Assembly (NCBI GenBank): GCA_964613045.1
Contig: CAZTFS010000019.1
Location: forward strand, 1 to 25,849
DNA length: 25,849 nucleotides
Reading direction: 5' to 3'
Source: UBA1081 sp964613045
Lineage (GTDB): Bacteria; Bacillota; Clostridia; Oscillospirales; Acutalibacteraceae
In this document: positions 23,068 through 25,849 of the stretch, in pieces
How the letters are laid out: each line of letters begins with the position of its first letter
Numbering within the stretch: position 1 is the stretch's first letter
Notes under the pieces: model-generated
Database searches by the model: none
What the model was told of the DNA's origin: nothing
What the model saw: the letters and a program-made list of their open reading frames with translations, nothing else
Position numbers and translations under genes: made by a program

Positions 23068-23663
23068 CATACGAATTTGAAGATCGGTATCACAGTGAAG
23101 GCTATAAGATCATATGCGGTGTTGACGAAGCAGGCAGAGGCCCTCTTGCAGGTCCTGTTTACGCAGCGGCAGTTATTCTTCCCGACGGACTTGAAGAATT
23201 GGGTATAAACGACTCAAAAAAAATGAGTGAAAAGAAACGTGAACAGCTTTTTGACGTTATCGTTGAAAATGCGACGGCTTACGGCATCGGTTCTGCAACA
23301 GAAACCGAAATTGATGAAATTAATATTCTCAATGCAACATTCCTTGCCATGAAGAGAGCTGTTGAGGCTATGGGTACCAAACCCGATCTTGTGCTTGTGG
23401 ACGGCAACAGAAAACCTTGCACGGGCTTTGAGGAGGTAACGATAGTCAAGGGTGATGCGAAATCTGTTTCCATTGCGGCGGCTTCAATTCTTGCAAAGGT
23501 CAGCAGGGACAGATATATGCGTGAGCTTGCCGAAAAGTATCCGGAATATGAATTTGAGCGTCATAAGGGCTACGGCACAAAGCTCCATTATGAAAAGATA
23601 GAGCAGTACGGCATTCTTCCCCATCACAGAAGATCATTTCTTAAGAAAATACTGAACAAATGA
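23064..23663 (+). CDS. rnhB: Ribonuclease HII
   Basis: 199-residue enzyme that cuts RNA in RNA-DNA hybrids and starts removal of single ribonucleotides from DNA. The catalytic motif GVDEAGRGPLAGPV (Asp21, Glu22) is followed by ILNATFLAMKRAV, VDGNR, SIAAASILAKVSRDRYM and HKGYGTK, all typical of type 2 RNase H. I chose ATG 23064, with TGGAG eight bases upstream and an ATGA overlap with rbgA; a GTG three codons earlier overlaps that site. The end overlaps the yraN start (ATGA), so rbgA, rnhB and yraN are translationally coupled. Confidence 0.96.
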   Translation: MTYEFEDRYHSEGYKIICGVDEAGRGPLAGPVYAAAVILPDGLEELGINDSKKMSEKKREQLFDVIVENATAYGIGSATETEIDEINILNATFLAMKRAVEAMGTKPDLVLVDGNRKPCTGFEEVTIVKGDAKSVSIAAASILAKVSRDRYMRELAEKYPEYEFERHKGYGTKLHYEKIEQYGILPHHRRSFLKKILNK

Positions 23664-24013
23664 TAGGTGAACCGAGAAAAACAGGTCTTATCGGTGAAAT
23701 ACGGGCATCCCGTTATTTGCGTCGGAAAGGCTACGATATATGTGCGGCGAATTATCGCTCCAAAGGCGGCGAAATAGATATTATCGCTCTTGACGGATAT
23801 TTTCTGTGCTTTATTGAGGTTAAAACACGTCACGAGGGCGGTTATTTTCCTCCGTCTGCGGCTGTTGACTATAAGAAAGAAGAGAATGTCAGATCTGCGG
23901 CGGCGGCTTATATGAGTGCAACAAAATTGCAGATGCCCATGAGGTTTGATATTATAGAAGTCATTCTTTGTGAGGATACATACCGTGTCCGACACATTAA
24001 AAATGCATTCTGA
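23660..24013 (+). CDS. YraN family protein (UPF0102), restriction-endonuclease-like fold
   Basis: 117 residues, the usual family length. GEIDIIA (Asp40) and FIEVKTR (Glu53, Lys55) form the D...ExK nuclease-like core; GEIRASRYLRRKGYDI is the typical N-terminus. The family is predicted to be a nuclease, often next to rnhB or comM, but its substrate is not established. It starts within the rnhB stop (ATGA). Neighbourhood and the ExK core suggest a DNA or RNA processing role, which remains inference. Confidence 0.92.
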   Translation: MIGEPRKTGLIGEIRASRYLRRKGYDICAANYRSKGGEIDIIALDGYFLCFIEVKTRHEGGYFPPSAAVDYKKEENVRSAAAAYMSATKLQMPMRFDIIEVILCEDTYRVRHIKNAF

Positions 24014-24022
24014 GGTGATGTT

Positions 24023-24943
24023 ATGCGTTTGTTTGATCTGCACTGCGATACAATGACTGAGCTGTGCAGGAATAATGAAAGCCTTATAAGTAACGACGGT
24101 CATATTTCCCTTGACAGGGCAGGATATCTGACTGAGTATGTGCAGGATTATGCAGTCTTTGTTCCCGACGAATACAGAGGAAAAGCGGCTGTTGATTATT
24201 TTGACAAGGTTTACGCTTACTATAAAAAACAGCTTGAAAGTATTCCCGACATGTCCGAATATAAGGACAGGGAAGACACAAGGTTCAAAGCGTTGCTTTC
24301 CGTTGAGGGCGGTGCAGGTATGGGCGGTACTGTTGAGGGACTTCACCATCTTGCTGACTGCGGTGTAAAGCTTATAACCCTTACGTGGAACGGCAGAAAC
24401 GAGCTTGCAAGCGGTTGCTTTGATGAAGAGGATATCGGGCTGACTCCCTTCGGTGTTGAAGCGGTCAGGGAAATGGAAAAGCTGCACATTGCGGCAGACG
24501 TATCCCACCTTTCCAAAAAAGGTTTTTATGATCTTGCCGATATTGCCGAAAAACCCTTTGTTGCTTCCCATTCCTGTTGTGACATTGTGGATAATTTTAA
24601 AGCAAGGCACAGGAATCTTACCGATGATCAGGTGAAAATCATTGCCGGACACGGCGGAATCATCGGTGTTAATCTATGGGAAAAACTTCTGGGCAATGAG
24701 GATCATTCTTTCGATGCGGTATACCGTCACATGAGCCGTCTTATTGAGCTCGGCGGTGAAAAATGTGTTGCAATGGGAACGGATTTTGACGGCTGCGGTA
24801 TTGATCCCGAGCTTGCGGGAATTGAAAAAATGGCTGATCTTTATGAGTATCTCTCGACGCACGGATTCTCCGACAAGCTTCTTGATGATATATTTTTTGC
24901 AAATGCAGACAGATTTTTTAGCGATCTGCTATTTACAAACTGA
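24023..24943 (+). CDS. Dipeptidase, M19 (renal dipeptidase) family
   Basis: 306-residue zinc amidohydrolase-fold dipeptidase without a signal peptide, so probably cytoplasmic. Metal ligands and motifs: His7 and Asp9 in DLHCDT, the bridging Glu in LLSVEGG, LTWNGRNELASG, His in VSHLS, His in ASHS, and GTDFDGC near the C-terminus. Bacterial members cleave dipeptides, including D-amino-acid or dehydro forms; the substrate cannot be read here. GAGGTGAT lies before the ATG, 9 bases after the yraN stop, so it can belong to the same transcript. The thrC promoter overlaps its 3' end. Confidence 0.92.
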   Translation: MRLFDLHCDTMTELCRNNESLISNDGHISLDRAGYLTEYVQDYAVFVPDEYRGKAAVDYFDKVYAYYKKQLESIPDMSEYKDREDTRFKALLSVEGGAGMGGTVEGLHHLADCGVKLITLTWNGRNELASGCFDEEDIGLTPFGVEAVREMEKLHIAADVSHLSKKGFYDLADIAEKPFVASHSCCDIVDNFKARHRNLTDDQVKIIAGHGGIIGVNLWEKLLGNEDHSFDAVYRHMSRLIELGGEKCVAMGTDFDGCGIDPELAGIEKMADLYEYLSTHGFSDKLLDDIFFANADRFFSDLLFTN

Positions 24944-24960
24944 AATAATCATGCTACAAT
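24932..24960 (+). promoter_or_regulatory. Sigma-A promoter of thrC
   Basis: TTTACA at 24932-24937 (inside the end of the dipeptidase gene), a 17-base spacer and TACAAT at 24955-24960 with an extended -10 TGC. Transcription would start near 24967, with a leader of under 40 bases. Confidence 0.65.
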
Positions 24961-25003
24961 ATCATGTAATTTATTTTGAGCAATAGTGAAAGGATGTATT
25001 AAG

Positions 25004-25831
25004 ATGGTTTATACATCAACAAGAGACAAATCGTTAAACGTAACTTCGGCTGAAGCGATAACAAGAGGTATTTCCGCTGAGGGCGGTCTTTTTGTACCCT
25101 GCGAGATACCTGCCGTTTCAATGGATTTTATCGCTTCCATGAAGGATATGTCATATAAAGAGAGAGCTGAGAAGGTTCTTGCTCTTTACCTTACTGATTT
25201 TACTGCTGATGAGATTTCGGCTTTCGTTGAAGGTGCATACAAGGACGGCAAATTCTCAAGCGATGAGATAGCACCCGTTGTAAATCTTCATGATAATGTC
25301 AATATTCTTGAGCTGTGGCACGGTCCTACATGTGCATTCAAGGATATGGCTCTTCAGCTTCTTCCTCATCTTCTTATCGGTTCTTCCAAAAAGACACTTA
25401 AGGATAAGGAGATCGTTATTCTTGTTGCAACCTCAGGTGATACGGGTAAGGCTGCTCTTGAAGGCTTCTGTGATGTTGATTCCACAAAGATTCTTGTTTT
25501 CTATCCCAATGACGGTGTAAGCCCCATGCAGAAGCGTCAGATGTGCACTCAGGAAGGCAGGAATGTGGGTGTCTGTGCCATAAACGGTAACTTTGACGAT
25601 GCTCAGTCAGGGGTTAAGGCTATCTTTACAGATGACGAGATTAAGAAAGTTTTTGCTGAAAATAACCTTGTTTTCTCATCTGCAAACTCAATAAACTGGG
25701 GCAGACTTGTTCCTCAGATAGTTTATTATTTCTCTGCATACTGCGATATGCTCAAGCAGGGTAAGATAGAGCTGGGCGACAAGATAAACGTTGTCGTTCC
25801 CACAGGTAACTTCGGCAAAATCCTTGCCTAA
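25004..25831 (+). CDS. thrC: Threonine synthase, interrupted by an in-frame stop
   Basis: PLP enzyme converting O-phosphohomoserine to threonine. The 275 residues seen match the N-terminal half of bacterial threonine synthase (usually about 490-500). The PLP lysine is Lys113 in HGPTCAFKDMALQLLPHL; VATSGDTGKAALEGF, SANSINWGRLVPQIVYYF and VPTGNFGKILA are conserved. The last motif normally continues as GYYA; here TAA follows ILA at 25829-25831, and the same frame then reads NYAINM up to the window end. This looks like a nonsense change, or a sequence error near an edge, rather than a natural end. I chose ATG 25004, since AAAGGA lies upstream and the GTG at 24986 precedes that site. A phosphohomoserine supplier could be the apgM-like enzyme at 5974. 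Confidence 0.85.
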   Translation: MVYTSTRDKSLNVTSAEAITRGISAEGGLFVPCEIPAVSMDFIASMKDMSYKERAEKVLALYLTDFTADEISAFVEGAYKDGKFSSDEIAPVVNLHDNVNILELWHGPTCAFKDMALQLLPHLLIGSSKKTLKDKEIVILVATSGDTGKAALEGFCDVDSTKILVFYPNDGVSPMQKRQMCTQEGRNVGVCAINGNFDDAQSGVKAIFTDDEIKKVFAENNLVFSSANSINWGRLVPQIVYYFSAYCDMLKQGKIELGDKINVVVPTGNFGKILA

Positions 25832-25849
25832 AATTACGCTATCAATATG

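Noticed and set aside
23624..24652. 342-codon open frame on the minus strand
   Set aside because: It covers yraN and the dipeptidase gene in antisense. The plus-strand genes have clear family motifs and overlapping starts; this frame has none.

Overview
The window looks like chromosomal DNA of a low-to-mid GC Firmicute of the class Clostridia, most probably Ruminococcus or a close relative in the Oscillospiraceae. This rests on HPr kinase, a BspA-type leucine-rich-repeat protein carrying a type I dockerin, an M23/M50 peptidase pair resembling SpoIVFA/SpoIVFB, and sigma-A promoters (TTGACA-like, 16-18 bp, TATAAT-like) with GGAGG or GGTGAT ribosome binding sites. No rRNA, tRNA, CRISPR array, phage or transposase gene was seen. 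The content is mostly core metabolism, with several regulatory and repeat elements between genes.

Layout. 1-4878 is on the minus strand: an hprK-ROK kinase operon (carbon control and sugar phosphorylation), preceded by a P2-type cation ATPase. The ATPase leader folds as a yybP-ykoY (manganese) riboswitch with an overlapping 16-bp intrinsic terminator. 4938-10537 is on the plus strand: a TtcA-family tRNA thiolase, a palindromic repeat element, an apgM-like mutase of the branch proposed to be a homoserine kinase, metY, and a secreted LRR/Cys-repeat/dockerin protein. 10613-13655 is on the minus strand: a phosphohexomutase, a 34-codon membrane microprotein and a U32-family protein, tightly packed. 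13815-25831 is on the plus strand: comM (yifB); a stretch of stacked palindromes with a second copy of the repeat element; an M23-M50-radical SAM-DUF2344 cluster; then rplS, three tandem signal peptidase I genes, rbgA, rnhB, yraN, an M19 dipeptidase and threonine synthase.

How the genes fit together. HprK and the ROK kinase belong to sugar sensing and entry. The phosphohexomutase links glucose-6-phosphate to glucose-1-phosphate. The apgM-like enzyme, MetY and ThrC all bear on homoserine, at the branch to methionine and threonine. The rplS-lepB-rbgA-rnhB-yraN block is a conserved Firmicute translation/secretion/replication neighbourhood, here with lepB expanded to three copies and joined directly to the radical SAM cluster.

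Main points for a second look: the complete riboswitch and terminator in front of the ATPase, which points to Mn2+ export; an in-frame stop in threonine synthase 18 bases before the window end, with the conserved reading frame continuing past it; the signal peptidase triplet; the translationally coupled microprotein; a structured rplS leader; and two families of intergenic palindromic repeats.
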